The notes: generated by a model not told the origin, from the sequence alone. DNA of 64,000 nucleotides from Mucilaginibacter tolerans (GCF_030519375.1 NZ_JAUMKB010000002.1:186001-250000); one strand, 5' to 3'. Counted from the stretch's first letter, positions 35,486 through 45,019 are shown. Program-made: numbers and translations.

Positions 35486-35526
35486 AACCACTAAATTACA
35501 GCTTTAACCGATTAAGCCAAGCTGAT

Positions 35527-36615
35527 ATGCCCCGATTTTCTGTCGATCCTGATATTTCTGTGGCTAAAACCATTGATACCGATTTCTACACCAGTTCTGA
35601 AGTATTTGAACAATGCCGCGAAAAAATATTTGCAACATCGTGGCAGTTTATAGGCAATGAAGATATTGTAAAAGAAAATGGCGAGGTCTATCCGTTTACT
35701 TTGTTGCCGGATTATCTCGACGAGCCGCTTGTGCTTACAAAAGGCAAAGCAGGTGAGTTAAATCTTCTGTCCAATGTATGCACCCATCGCGGTAATATAG
35801 TAGCCGAAAAAGCATGTAAGCTAGCTAATTTGCGATGCCGTTATCACGGTCGTTTGTTTAACCTTGACGGGAAGTTTACTTCGATGCCCGAGTTTAGGGA
35901 AGTGAAAAACTTCCCGTCAAAAGATGATGATCTGCCAGGATTAAACCTGTTTAAATGGAGTAAATGGCTCTTTACTTCAGTTAACCCTGTTTACGACCAC
36001 AAGTTGTTTTTTCGGGATATGATTGAGCGGGTTAGCTGGATGCCGCTGGACGATTTTAAGTTTTATCCGGAGCTATGCCGCACATTTAATGTTAAAGCCA
36101 ATTGGGCGCTGTATTGTGAGAATTACCTGGAGGGTTTTCATATACCGTTTGTTCACGCGGGATTAAATGCAATAATCGATTTTGGCGAATATGCAACCGA
36201 ATTATATTTCCCCTATTCCAGCCTGCAGTTAGGTTTGTCAAAAACAAACAAGGATTGCTTCGACCTGCCAACCGATTCGCCAGATTATGGCAAAAATGTA
36301 GCTGCCTATTATTTCTGGGTATTTCCTAATATGATGTTCAATTTTTACCCTTGGGGACTATCGGTTAATGTGGTCGAGCCGGTCTCGGTTGGAGAGTGCA
36401 GGGTAAGGTTCTTATCCTACGTATGGGACGAAACCAAACTAGACGCGGGAGCAGGGTCGGGTCTTGACAAAGTAGAACGGGAGGATGAAGAAATAGTAGA
36501 AAACGTACAACGCGGCATACGTTCCAGGTTTTATAAACATGGACGGTATTCGGTAACACGAGAGCAGGGTACACATCATTTCCATCGCATTTTGGCCGAA
36601 TTCATCAATAAATAG
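35527..36615 (+). CDS. Rieske non-heme iron oxygenase, alpha subunit
   Basis: 362 residues. The Rieske [2Fe-2S] site is Cys85-x-His87 and Cys104-x2-His107 (CTHRGN and CRYHGR). The catalytic iron site has NYLEGFHIPFVH (199-210), with His205 and His210. This layout fits the ring-hydroxylating/N-demethylating oxygenase family acting on aromatic or quaternary-amine substrates. It is followed after 3 nt by an amino-acid permease, hinting at an amine or amino-acid-like substrate. No reductase is visible nearby. Confidence 0.88.
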   Translation: MPRFSVDPDISVAKTIDTDFYTSSEVFEQCREKIFATSWQFIGNEDIVKENGEVYPFTLLPDYLDEPLVLTKGKAGELNLLSNVCTHRGNIVAEKACKLANLRCRYHGRLFNLDGKFTSMPEFREVKNFPSKDDDLPGLNLFKWSKWLFTSVNPVYDHKLFFRDMIERVSWMPLDDFKFYPELCRTFNVKANWALYCENYLEGFHIPFVHAGLNAIIDFGEYATELYFPYSSLQLGLSKTNKDCFDLPTDSPDYGKNVAAYYFWVFPNMMFNFYPWGLSVNVVEPVSVGECRVRFLSYVWDETKLDAGAGSGLDKVEREDEEIVENVQRGIRSRFYKHGRYSVTREQGTHHFHRILAEFINK

Positions 36616-36618
36616 CCC

Positions 36619-38061
36619 ATGGCACAACTCGAGCGCAAATTAGGACTGTGGGTTTCCATTTCAATTGTGATAGGCTCCGTTATAGGGAGCAGCATTTTTA
36701 TGAAACCCGCTACAATGGCCGCTCAGTTGAGTTCGCCGTCGCTACTATTACTGGTCTGGATAGTAGCAGGTATAGTCTCGCTATTTGGGGCGATGATCAA
36801 CGCCGAAGTGGGTTGTATACTGCCAGAAACTGGGGGCCAGTATGTTTATTTCAAGCACATGTATGGCGATTTTTTTGCTTACCTGTATGGCTGGGCATGT
36901 TTTATAGTGATCAACACCGCATCTATATCAGGCATTGCATTCGTATTTGCTGATTATACAGGCTATTTTGTCAAGCTGCCTCATTTTTCTGCTGCAATTG
37001 AGCATTCTATTCCTATCGTTATCCCATTTATTGGCAAATTTTATTTACTGGAAAATATCGGCACCAAGGCAGTTGCTATTTTTTTGATCGTGTTATTTAC
37101 GCTGATTAATATCAGAAGCTTGAAAGCAAGCGGCGGCGTACAGGTATTTCTTTCGGTATTAAAGGTCGTTGCTTTACTCTTTTTGATAGGAGCAATATTT
37201 TTTTCCAGTAAAGGGAATGCTCACAATCTGGTACAAACATCTGCAAGTTTTAATTACTCCGGTTGGAAAGTACTGACAGCTTTTATTGCCGCCACTACCG
37301 GCGCTCTTGCGGCTTATGATGGCTGGAACAACCTGGGATTTATATCCGGCGAGATAAGGAACCCGCAAAGAAATATTCCCCGGGGTCTGATTATGGGATT
37401 GGGAGTATGTGTCCTGATCTACGCCTTAACCAATGAGGCCTATCTATATATGCTGCCCGTAGATACCATGCAAAACTCGGCGCTGGTAGCCTCTGATGCG
37501 CTGTACAAAGTACTTGGCGTAGCGGGAGGAGGTTTTGTAGCTGTACTGGTGATTATTTCTACCGCGGGAAGCACTAATGGCAATATATTACCCTGCGCCC
37601 GCATTATTTACGCCATGGCCGAAGAAAAGCATTTTTTCCCATCAACAGGTAAAGCCAGTCCAAAATATCACACCCCTGTAAATGCGCTTTGGGTACAAGC
37701 TATCTGGGCCGTATTGCTTGTCTTTATGGGATCATTTGACATGCTAATGGATATGTTCGTGTTTATATCGTGGGTATATTATGGTTTTGCTGCGTACGGT
37801 ATAGTGATTCTGCGTAAAAAGATGCCGAATGCTGAACGGCCATATAAACTGAAAGGATACCCTTATTTACCAGCCATTTTCATTCTTTTTACCACCTTAT
37901 ATGTGGTAGTCACGCTTTACAACGACATCAATAATTATTTAGAAGGCAAAAGCGCCATTATCAATTCTGTATTTGGAATTGCGTTAACTGCAATAGGAAT
38001 CCCCTTATACTGGTATTTCAAAAAGAACGAGGCTACAAAAGATGTTATATTGCAGGATTGA
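36619..38061 (+). CDS. APC-family amino acid/polyamine permease
   Basis: 480 residues with about twelve membrane segments. SISIVIGSVIGSSIFMKPA near the N-terminus is the conserved APC TM1 substrate/sodium segment. GALAAYDGWNNLGFISGEI and the IRNPQRNIPRGL loop are typical. It starts 3 nt after the Rieske gene, so it probably imports the oxygenase substrate. The moaD gene follows after 14 nt. Confidence 0.9.
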   Translation: MAQLERKLGLWVSISIVIGSVIGSSIFMKPATMAAQLSSPSLLLLVWIVAGIVSLFGAMINAEVGCILPETGGQYVYFKHMYGDFFAYLYGWACFIVINTASISGIAFVFADYTGYFVKLPHFSAAIEHSIPIVIPFIGKFYLLENIGTKAVAIFLIVLFTLINIRSLKASGGVQVFLSVLKVVALLFLIGAIFFSSKGNAHNLVQTSASFNYSGWKVLTAFIAATTGALAAYDGWNNLGFISGEIRNPQRNIPRGLIMGLGVCVLIYALTNEAYLYMLPVDTMQNSALVASDALYKVLGVAGGGFVAVLVIISTAGSTNGNILPCARIIYAMAEEKHFFPSTGKASPKYHTPVNALWVQAIWAVLLVFMGSFDMLMDMFVFISWVYYGFAAYGIVILRKKMPNAERPYKLKGYPYLPAIFILFTTLYVVVTLYNDINNYLEGKSAIINSVFGIALTAIGIPLYWYFKKNEATKDVILQD

Positions 38062-38075
38062 TTTAATTTTGCAGT

Positions 38076-38318
38076 ATGAAAGTAAATGTGCTGGCATTTG
38101 GTATTGCAAAAGATATTTTTGGAGGCTCATCTGTTGAAGTAGAATTGCCAGAGCAAGGCACTACGCAAAATTTAAAACAATCCCTGGAAGAACGATATCC
38201 ACGCCTGAAGCACCTGGTATCGTACATGGTGGCTGTGAACAATGAATACGCATCAGATGAGAGTTTATTGACCGAACGGGATGAAGTAGCTATTATTCCG
38301 CCGGTAAGCGGAGGGTGA
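38076..38318 (+). CDS. moaD: Molybdopterin synthase small subunit
   Basis: 80-residue ubiquitin-like sulfur carrier ending in the required Gly-Gly (PPVSGG), which is activated as a thiocarboxylate. Body: VNVLAFGIAKDIFGG, LVSYMVAVNNEYA and ERDEVAIIPP. With MoaE it makes molybdopterin. The activating MoeB homologue is the convergent gene at 38807. Length is normal. Confidence 0.93.
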   Translation: MKVNVLAFGIAKDIFGGSSVEVELPEQGTTQNLKQSLEERYPRLKHLVSYMVAVNNEYASDESLLTERDEVAIIPPVSGG

Positions 38319-38352
38319 TCGTTGATTTTTAATGATTTTAAGATTTCGTTGA

Positions 38353-38772
38353 TTGAATAACCAGATAAAAATATCAGACCAGCCGTTAAATATTCAATCC
38401 TGCATAGATTGGGTGATGACGCCGCAATCGGGTGGGATAAATATATTTATTGGTACTGTTCGTAATGCCACCAAAGGAAAAATTGTAATGCGATTGGAAT
38501 TTGAAGCATACGAAGCTATGGCACTTAAAGAGATGCACAAAATTGCAGAAAAGGCATTCAGCAAATGGCCGGTTCAGAAATTATTAATTCATCACCGTAT
38601 AGGCGTATTAAAAGTAGGTGAGGTGCCTGTTATTATTGGTGTCTCCTGTGCACATCGCGATGCTGCTTTTGAGGCTTGTCGTTATATAATTGATACATTG
38701 AAGGAAACCGTACCCATTTGGAAAAAGGAAATATTTGAGGATGGCGAAGTTTGGGTAGCAGCTCATCCGTGA
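38353..38772 (+). CDS. moaE: Molybdopterin synthase large subunit
   Basis: 139 residues. Since an in-frame TGA sits at 38350-38352, the only suitable start is the TTG at 38353, giving NQIKISDQPLNIQSCIDWV after the initiator. Conserved features: GGINIFIGTVRN, LEFEAYEAMA, HRIGVLKVGEVPVIIGVS and the active-site WKKEIFEDGEVWV with its lysines. It lies 34 nt after moaD, and the two form the synthase. Confidence 0.92.
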   Translation: MNNQIKISDQPLNIQSCIDWVMTPQSGGINIFIGTVRNATKGKIVMRLEFEAYEAMALKEMHKIAEKAFSKWPVQKLLIHHRIGVLKVGEVPVIIGVSCAHRDAAFEACRYIIDTLKETVPIWKKEIFEDGEVWVAAHP

Positions 38773-38806
38773 CTGCTGATTCATTTGATTAAATGATTTC
38801 GCAGAT

Positions 38807-39865
38807 TCAGAGTATTTTTTCCCAGGCTTCCAATCCACCGTCAAGTGAAAGTACCCTAGCATCAGGGTATTTTTGTTTGATGCGCTTTACTGCGTCAGCA
38901 CTTCTTTTTCCTGTTGCACAATAGAATACTTTTTCTTCAATTCCTGAAAAGTAGTCTATATGATCTTCCAGTTCCATTAGTGGAATATGTTTACCGCCTA
39001 TATCATACTCATCTCTTTCGCGATCAGTACGTACATCAATCAATTCAAAACGATTTTCGTTAAGGCTTTTCTTCAGTTCCGCAGCGCTTATTAGTGGAAC
39101 GTCCTTAGTTGGTGTTAACTGTTTGATCGTAACCTTACTTCGTGAACCAATTTTTATCATACGACTTTGTAAAGTCTGCGAATCTAGCATCAATATTTTT
39201 CCGGCTAATAATTCCCCCGTTTTAGTAATATATTTAATTACTTCGTTAGCTTGCATACAACCAATAATACCTGCCAGGCTAGGGATTACCCCGCCTTCAG
39301 CACAATTGGGCACTTGCGTAGCATCAACTTCGGGAAACAGGTCGCGGTAATTAGGAGAGTAGGTACCACCTGCATTCTTTACGTTCCAGACAGCCAATTG
39401 TCCTTCAAACTGATAAATAGCTCCGTAAACCAAAGGTTTCCCCAGGAGAACGGCAGCATCATTTAATAAATAACGGGTTTCAAAATTGTCTGTGCCATCT
39501 GCAATAATATCATATTGCTTTAAAATCCCCATCACGTTATCAGAGGTAATCTTTATTTGATGTGGGACAAGCTTTATCCCGGGATTTTGTTTTTGAAGAC
39601 GTTCACAGGCAACGGCTGCTTTATTTTTTCCTACATCCTGCGGAGTATACAAAACTTGCCGATGCAAATTGCTTATTGATACCGTATCAAAATCAGCTAT
39701 ACCCAATGTGCCTACTCCCGAGGCGGCCAAATATTGCGCTGCCGGGCAACCTAAGCCACCTGCCCCCACAATCAATACTTTTGCCTGCTGCAAAAGCAGT
39801 TGTGCAGACGCACTGAAACCGGGCAGAGCGATCTGGCAACTATATCTTGTAAAATCTTCAAGCAT
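38807..39865 (-). CDS. moeB: MoeB/ThiF-type adenylyltransferase with rhodanese domain
   Basis: 352 residues from the ATG at 39865 (a GTG start two codons upstream is possible). The E1-like domain has LIVGAGGLGCPAAQYLAASGVG, DFDTVSISNLHRQ and DGTDNFETRYLLND. Residues about 250-352 are a rhodanese domain with active loop CATGKRS. E. coli MoeB binds zinc by two CxxC pairs; here only isolated cysteines are seen (VPNCAEGG, IIGC). It probably activates MoaD. It overlaps mobA by 8 nt and converges on moaE. Confidence 0.9.
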   Translation of the reverse strand: MLEDFTRYSCQIALPGFSASAQLLLQQAKVLIVGAGGLGCPAAQYLAASGVGTLGIADFDTVSISNLHRQVLYTPQDVGKNKAAVACERLQKQNPGIKLVPHQIKITSDNVMGILKQYDIIADGTDNFETRYLLNDAAVLLGKPLVYGAIYQFEGQLAVWNVKNAGGTYSPNYRDLFPEVDATQVPNCAEGGVIPSLAGIIGCMQANEVIKYITKTGELLAGKILMLDSQTLQSRMIKIGSRSKVTIKQLTPTKDVPLISAAELKKSLNENRFELIDVRTDRERDEYDIGGKHIPLMELEDHIDYFSGIEEKVFYCATGKRSADAVKRIKQKYPDARVLSLDGGLEAWEKIL

Positions 39866-41030
39866 CAGCACTCGCTATCTTTTGATGGATAGTCCTCTTC
39901 ACTTTTTCAAGGTCATCGGGTGTATTTACGTTAGTCAGTGCATCAACATTGGGCGCTTGCAACACATGCACATCGTTATTGATCAACACCTTACGTGGAC
40001 AAGAATAACCCTGGGATAAAAACGAAAGCAATACAGGATAGCTTTTGGGCTCCCAGATAGTAATCAATGGTTCCGGAAATTCATTGTCGGGGCTATTATA
40101 GGCCGTGGCAATAGCAGATATTTTACGCCTTTCGATCAGGAATTTAAAAGTCTCCGTCTCCAGTAATGGCATATCACAGGCGACTACAAGCCAGGCGCTG
40201 TCGGGCTGTTCCCTGAATGCTGAAAGGATCGCTCCATAAGGCCCTAAACCTGTAAAAGTATCCTCCAAAACCGGGTAAGCTGGATTGATTTGCTGTTTTT
40301 GATCAGCCCGGCAGGATATGAACACCTCTTTACATAGCGGTTTTAAGATATCAGCTACATGATAACGCTGCTCTTTACCAAACCAGCAAACTGCCCCTTT
40401 ATCATATCCCATGCGTACACTCTTTCCGCCTGCAAGCACCAAACCATTTAGCGAAGGTTTTGAATATTGTATTTTGTTCTCGAAGAAGGCAATGATTTTA
40501 TCCGATTCATCCAACCTGCATATGGGGATGTTTTGCCAGTTTGGAATTGACTCTTTAATGAAATCAAAAACGTCAATTGCATTTTCTGCCAGTAGAATCA
40601 ATTCGACATTGATTAGTTGAGCCAGCCTTTTTTGCAATGAAGCAGCTTTAGTATGATAGACAATTACGACTTGCGACTTAGCCTGCTGATGGTTCCCATT
40701 TACCAACACCAGGTCGGCTTCAGAAAATTGCTGCCTTAAGCTAAATGGGGTAGAAGTGGTATTATAATTGAACTGCTGATAATTAATCTGATCAGTATAT
40801 TCCAGCATAGCGCCGTTAGCAAGACGGCCCGGTGCAAGTGTCATCTCATCGTTGTGAGACGTATCCGCATAAGCACATTTATATTTAGAAGATAACGCAC
40901 CGATAACCAGATCAGCCAAAGCCTTTATCACAACACACGGCGCTCCAACAATAGCCCATTCATTTCTTGCATAATTTCCGATAGCTGGTCTTACCAGGTC
41001 GGCATGCTTTTTATGTTCTTTTGAAGTCAC
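39858..41030 (-). CDS. mobA: Molybdenum cofactor guanylyltransferase fused to MobB-like domain
   Basis: 390 residues starting at a GTG at 41030; no early ATG exists. The C-terminal half (about 195-390) has LAGGKSVRMGYDKG (199-212), the nucleotidyltransferase signature of MobA, then VACDMPLL and TNVNTPDDLE. The N-terminal half (about 1-190) resembles MobB only loosely. Its GAPCVVIKAL replaces the P-loop, so it probably cannot bind GTP normally. It overlaps moaC by 20 nt and moeB by 8 nt. It adds GMP to molybdenum cofactor, as used by bis-MGD enzymes such as the one at 55227. Confidence 0.88.
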   Translation of the reverse strand: MTSKEHKKHADLVRPAIGNYARNEWAIVGAPCVVIKALADLVIGALSSKYKCAYADTSHNDEMTLAPGRLANGAMLEYTDQINYQQFNYNTTSTPFSLRQQFSEADLVLVNGNHQQAKSQVVIVYHTKAASLQKRLAQLINVELILLAENAIDVFDFIKESIPNWQNIPICRLDESDKIIAFFENKIQYSKPSLNGLVLAGGKSVRMGYDKGAVCWFGKEQRYHVADILKPLCKEVFISCRADQKQQINPAYPVLEDTFTGLGPYGAILSAFREQPDSAWLVVACDMPLLETETFKFLIERRKISAIATAYNSPDNEFPEPLITIWEPKSYPVLLSFLSQGYSCPRKVLINNDVHVLQAPNVDALTNVNTPDDLEKVKRTIHQKIASADA

Positions 41031-41484
41031 GTTTACCTCCTGTTTTTTCCATCAGTTTGGTTTCTTTAATTACAATATCATGGCTTAAAGCCTTGCACAT
41101 ATCGTATATGGTCAGTGCTGCAATTGATACACCAACCAGGGCCTCCATTTCGACACCAGTTTTAGCTGTAATCGTTGCTGTACAATCAATCACCACTTCC
41201 CGCTGTTCATTCAGATGAATATTGATGTTGCAATTATCCAGCCCCAACGGATGGCATAATGGTATCAAATCTCCTGTTTTTTTAGCGGCCATTATTCCTG
41301 CTATAATCGCTATTTGAAATACCGATCCTTTTTTAGTTTGGATATCGCCATTGGTTAACTGCTCTAACACCGCCGCTGGCAATGAAACAATGCTTCTTGC
41401 AACAGCTGTACGAGGCGAAGTTTGTTTTTCACCAACATCAACCATATTGGGTTGCCCACGCTCGTCTAAATGTGAGAAAGTCAT
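41011..41484 (-). CDS. moaC: Cyclic pyranopterin monophosphate synthase
   Basis: 157 residues acting with MoaA in the first step of molybdenum cofactor synthesis. It starts MTFSHLDERGQPNMVDVGEK, followed by GIMAAKKTGDLIPLCHPL and VEMEALVGVSIAALTIYDMCK, and ends KETKLMEKTGGKRDF. These match the family including the catalytic DMCK block. It overlaps moeA by 4 nt (ATGA) and mobA by 20 nt. Confidence 0.95.
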   Translation of the reverse strand: MTFSHLDERGQPNMVDVGEKQTSPRTAVARSIVSLPAAVLEQLTNGDIQTKKGSVFQIAIIAGIMAAKKTGDLIPLCHPLGLDNCNINIHLNEQREVVIDCTATITAKTGVEMEALVGVSIAALTIYDMCKALSHDIVIKETKLMEKTGGKRDFKRT

Positions 41485-42689
41485 ATAGTCAATTGTTTAA
41501 ATGGCCAAATGTGAAATACCTCTCCCTGCTTAAATTCATCTCTTCCTTTAGGTAATTCAATAAAAGCATCTGTATCTGCTAAGTTAGCAAAATCACCCGA
41601 ACCATTGCCTTCAATTGCCTCAGCTATTATTTGCCCTTTGTCGGAAAACTTCAACTTTACTTGCAGAAAATACTGCAAATCAGGTTTAAAAGTAAAATCC
41701 TGACCTAACACAGCATACATTTTTGGTTTTTCGCTAAGCTCCTGACAAGCATTTAACCAAGGCAAAAAATATCGATGCAGGCACATAAAGGTAGCGACAG
41801 GATTACCAGGAAAAGCAAATACCAATACGCCGTTATCATTCTTGCCAAACCAGAATGGTTTACCCGGACGCTGACTCACTTTATGAAAAATGGTTTGTAC
41901 TCCAATGGCATCCAAGGCCTTAGGTATATGATCAAATTTACCCATACTGATACCACCAGTCATTAGTATTACATCATAATTGGCAATGCAGTAGTTTAGC
42001 TTTTCTTTTGTGACTTCAGGGTTATCCGGAATATGAAGAAGATCAGCTTCCAATCTATATTGATTTAACACCGCCCTAATGGTATAACTGTTTGATTTCC
42101 TGATTTGAATAGGCGAGGGCTGCTCATCAACGTTCACCAGTTCATCCCCGGATGAGATGACAACAACTCTTGGTAATTTTTTTACCAATAACTCAGTATC
42201 ACCAACGGACGCTGCAACGCTGATCACTGCGGGAGTAATCAATTGTTTCTTTGCAGCAACAATGTCACCCTGTTTTTTATCGGCTCCTTTTAAATGCAAA
42301 TTCTGACCTTTTTTGGCTCCAGTAGTTATCATAGTAACTATACCATCTTTAATATCGATATGCTCGTAGGGAATTACCGTATCTACCGAAGATGGTAAAG
42401 CGGCCCCGGTCATAATCTCAATGCATTCATCATGCTTGTCTATATCAGCAGGACTATCGCCAGCAGCCTGTATAGCTTTTATTTTGAACGATTTTATGTC
42501 TTTTTCAATGGCAGCATAGTTTATTGCTATACCATCCATGGTTACTCGGTTAAAAGGGGGGAGGTCGCGGTCGGCCTTGATGTCTCCAGCAAGTATGCGG
42601 CCTAAGGCATCTTCAAAGTAGACTGTTTCAGTACCAAAATCCTTTATTTCAGCCAGGATAAGTGCTTCAGCCTGTTCAACCGTTACCAT
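41481..42689 (-). CDS. moeA: Molybdopterin molybdenumtransferase
   Basis: 402 residues inserting molybdenum into adenylylated molybdopterin. Visible: MTGAALPSSVDTVIPYE, VVISSGDELV, ILMTGGISMGKFDHI and VFAFPGNPVATFMCLHRY, the last two lining the active site. Family length about 400 is kept. It starts 3 nt after moaA and overlaps moaC by 4 nt. Confidence 0.95.
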   Translation of the reverse strand: MVTVEQAEALILAEIKDFGTETVYFEDALGRILAGDIKADRDLPPFNRVTMDGIAINYAAIEKDIKSFKIKAIQAAGDSPADIDKHDECIEIMTGAALPSSVDTVIPYEHIDIKDGIVTMITTGAKKGQNLHLKGADKKQGDIVAAKKQLITPAVISVAASVGDTELLVKKLPRVVVISSGDELVNVDEQPSPIQIRKSNSYTIRAVLNQYRLEADLLHIPDNPEVTKEKLNYCIANYDVILMTGGISMGKFDHIPKALDAIGVQTIFHKVSQRPGKPFWFGKNDNGVLVFAFPGNPVATFMCLHRYFLPWLNACQELSEKPKMYAVLGQDFTFKPDLQYFLQVKLKFSDKGQIIAEAIEGNGSGDFANLADTDAFIELPKGRDEFKQGEVFHIWPFKQLTI

Positions 42690-42692
42690 GCT

Positions 42693-43682
42693 TTACCCTC
42701 CAATTGTTGCCATTGATTCGTGTGCAGGTAAGTTTTTACTTCTATTTTTTTCTGCTTCCCAACCGTCCTTTGGTCTGTTCGAAAAACCCTTTAATAAAGC
42801 GTTTTGCAGATCATTATCTGTTGCTCCGCCGCGTATCAGATCTTTTATATTCAATACACCGGCGTCATATAAACAGGTTTTTAATTCGCCTTGCGGCGTG
42901 ATCCTTATCCGGTTGCAGGTACCGCAAAATGTGCGGGAATAAGCTGCGATAACGCCGATATCGCCTTTATGTCCAGGGATATGATAGTTATACGATGTGG
43001 AATAAAGAGAATCGGTTAATTTATTCATATCGGGGTACCTATGCCTGATTTCGTCCAAAATCCGCACATAATCCCATTGCAAACCAGTATAGATGTGTCC
43101 ATCGCCATTAAATGGCATTTCCTCAATAAACCGAACACTTATGGGTAATTCTTTAGTTAGTTCAACTAAAGGAATAATATCCTGTGTATTTTTTCCATCC
43201 ATCACAACGGCATTAATCTTAACCTCTATCTTGTGTTTCAACAGTTGTTCCAATGTTTCCATCACATTGGCAAATTCGTCCCGTTTTGTTATCGAAAAAA
43301 AACGATTTGCATCCAATGTATCCAAACTAAGATTGACAGATCTTATGCCGATTTTTTTTAATTCCGGTACGAGAGGGGCTGTTAACACCCCATTGGTGGT
43401 TATTGTCAGCTCATTTAATCCAGGCAAGACTGAAAGGGCCGTCAAAAATTGCATAATATCCTTCCGTACAAAGGGCTCACCACCGGTAATACGAATTTTT
43501 TCGATACCCATTCTCACCAGCAGAGCGCAGCTTCGTAGCATTTCCTCGTAAGTCATCAGTTCCTTGCGTGAAAGCCAGTTCAAGCCTTCCTCGGGCATAC
43601 AGTAAAAGCAACGCAGGTTGCACCGGTCGGTTACAGCCAATCGAAGGTAATTGATTTTTCTGCCGTGATTATCTGTTAGCAA
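42693..43682 (-). CDS. moaA: GTP 3',8-cyclase
   Basis: Radical SAM enzyme starting molybdenum cofactor synthesis. I place the start at the TTG at 43682, since LTDNHGRKINYLRLAVTDRC directly follows; this gives 329 residues, the family norm. A longer frame from a TTG at 43760 adds unlikely residues. First cluster: CNLRCFYC. Second cluster: FCGTCNRIRITPQGELKTC. The C-terminal Gly-Gly (ATIGG) is essential in MoaA. First gene of moaA-moeA-moaC-mobA-moeB. Confidence 0.93.
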   Translation of the reverse strand: MLTDNHGRKINYLRLAVTDRCNLRCFYCMPEEGLNWLSRKELMTYEEMLRSCALLVRMGIEKIRITGGEPFVRKDIMQFLTALSVLPGLNELTITTNGVLTAPLVPELKKIGIRSVNLSLDTLDANRFFSITKRDEFANVMETLEQLLKHKIEVKINAVVMDGKNTQDIIPLVELTKELPISVRFIEEMPFNGDGHIYTGLQWDYVRILDEIRHRYPDMNKLTDSLYSTSYNYHIPGHKGDIGVIAAYSRTFCGTCNRIRITPQGELKTCLYDAGVLNIKDLIRGGATDNDLQNALLKGFSNRPKDGWEAEKNRSKNLPAHESMATIGG

Positions 43683-43761
43683 TGTCTTTAATATAAGAAA
43701 CTGTAAATTTAAGTATTTCAGCGCATCCGAATGTTTTTCAAATGTCGTTTTATTACACAAA

Positions 43762-43791
43762 AAATCCTGTTAAGGTTAGTTAACAGGATTT
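43762..43791 (-). terminator. Rho-independent terminator after galM
   Basis: Perfect 12-bp stem: AAATCCTGTTAA (43762-43773) and TTAACAGGATTT (43780-43791), loop of 6. On the minus strand it is followed by T-rich sequence, closing the galM transcript before moaA. Confidence 0.85.
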
Positions 43792-43818
43792 GCTTATCAG
43801 ACGCAAGGTTTTGTGCCT

Positions 43819-44994
43819 CTACTTTGTTTTGAATTTATAGAGTGATTCTGTTTTATAAGTCTGACCAGGCTTCAATACTGTTGACGGGAACTGCGGCTGA
43901 TTTGGTGAATCAGGATAATGTTGGGTTTCCATAGCAAAGGCAGAACGATAATAATCTTTATCACCATATTTCATCGTGTTTTTAGAGTGCATGAAGTTGC
44001 CGCTGTAGAATTGCATACCGGGCTCCTCTGTGTAAATTTCCATTACAATACCTGTCTTATCACCCTTTACAATAGCGATAGGGTCAGCCAGCGTATGTTT
44101 ATCTAACACAAAGTTGTGATCATACCCTTTGCCATTTTTTAACTGCTCATTGGCGTCATTAATCCTTGCACCAATAGTCACAGGAGTAGTAAAATCAAAC
44201 GGCGTCCCTTTTACTGGTTCAATTTTTCCGGTTGGGATAAGGGTAGAGTCAACAGGCGTATAGTTGTTTGCCTTTATCTGTACCAAATGATCTAAAATTG
44301 TTCCGCTACCTTCACCATTCAGGTTGAAATAAGCATGGTTAGTCAGATTAACCACAGTGACTTTATCAGTGGTTGCTTCGTAACTGCATTTGAAGCCATT
44401 ATCGTCGGTTAACGAATAGGTAACTTTGACTTTTAAGTTTCCTGGGTATCCTTCCTCCATATCCTTTGAAAGATAAGTGAGCTCAAGGGTTTGGTCGTTG
44501 ATCTTTTTAGCATCCCAAACTACGTCCTGATATCCTTTTTTACCTCCATGCAGCGAATTGGGAGCATTATTGGTAGCCAGGGTATATTGCTTACCTTCCA
44601 AAGTAAAATGCCCTTTGGCGATGCGGTTACCGTACCTGCCGATGGTTGCGCCATAGTAGCGTTCTGATGACTTCACGTAGTCATCCACATTACCCATACC
44701 TACCGAAACATCTATCATTTTGCCAGCACTATCCGGGACCAATAAAGCCACCAAACGACCACCGTAATTGGTTATCGCTGCCTCCATGCCATTTTTGTTT
44801 TTTAGCACGAATAAATGTGTTTGTTTACCATCAATAGTTTTTTCAAAGGCCGAATCAGCCGGTAGTTTGGTGTAGGTTATACTATCTTTCATATTTTTTG
44901 ATGTGTCTGAATTGTTATTAGCGGATTGTTTGCAGGCTCCCATCAAAGCCACGCAACCAGATAAAAGGCCCAAAGATAAATTCCTTAGTTTCAT
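43819..44994 (-). CDS. galM: Aldose 1-epimerase (galactose mutarotase), lipoprotein
   Basis: 391 residues with a lipobox LMGAC (Cys21), so the enzyme is probably membrane-anchored and works outside the cytoplasm. It catalyses alpha/beta anomer interconversion. Family motifs: ITNYGGRLVALLVPD, GATIGRYGNRIAKG, NHAYFNLNGEG (catalytic His) and METQHYPDSPNQP with the late catalytic Glu context. A GH5-like hydrolase gene ends 25 nt upstream, so they may release and use sugars together. Confidence 0.93.
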   Translation of the reverse strand: MKLRNLSLGLLSGCVALMGACKQSANNNSDTSKNMKDSITYTKLPADSAFEKTIDGKQTHLFVLKNKNGMEAAITNYGGRLVALLVPDSAGKMIDVSVGMGNVDDYVKSSERYYGATIGRYGNRIAKGHFTLEGKQYTLATNNAPNSLHGGKKGYQDVVWDAKKINDQTLELTYLSKDMEEGYPGNLKVKVTYSLTDDNGFKCSYEATTDKVTVVNLTNHAYFNLNGEGSGTILDHLVQIKANNYTPVDSTLIPTGKIEPVKGTPFDFTTPVTIGARINDANEQLKNGKGYDHNFVLDKHTLADPIAIVKGDKTGIVMEIYTEEPGMQFYSGNFMHSKNTMKYGDKDYYRSAFAMETQHYPDSPNQPQFPSTVLKPGQTYKTESLYKFKTK

Positions 44995-45019
44995 ATTTAT
45001 ATTATTTATAGTTGGTTTA

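Noticed and set aside
43683..43760. Upstream TTG start for moaA
   Set aside because: It adds 26 residues with no family match and crowds the galM terminator; the inner TTG at 43682 gives the normal MoaA start and length.
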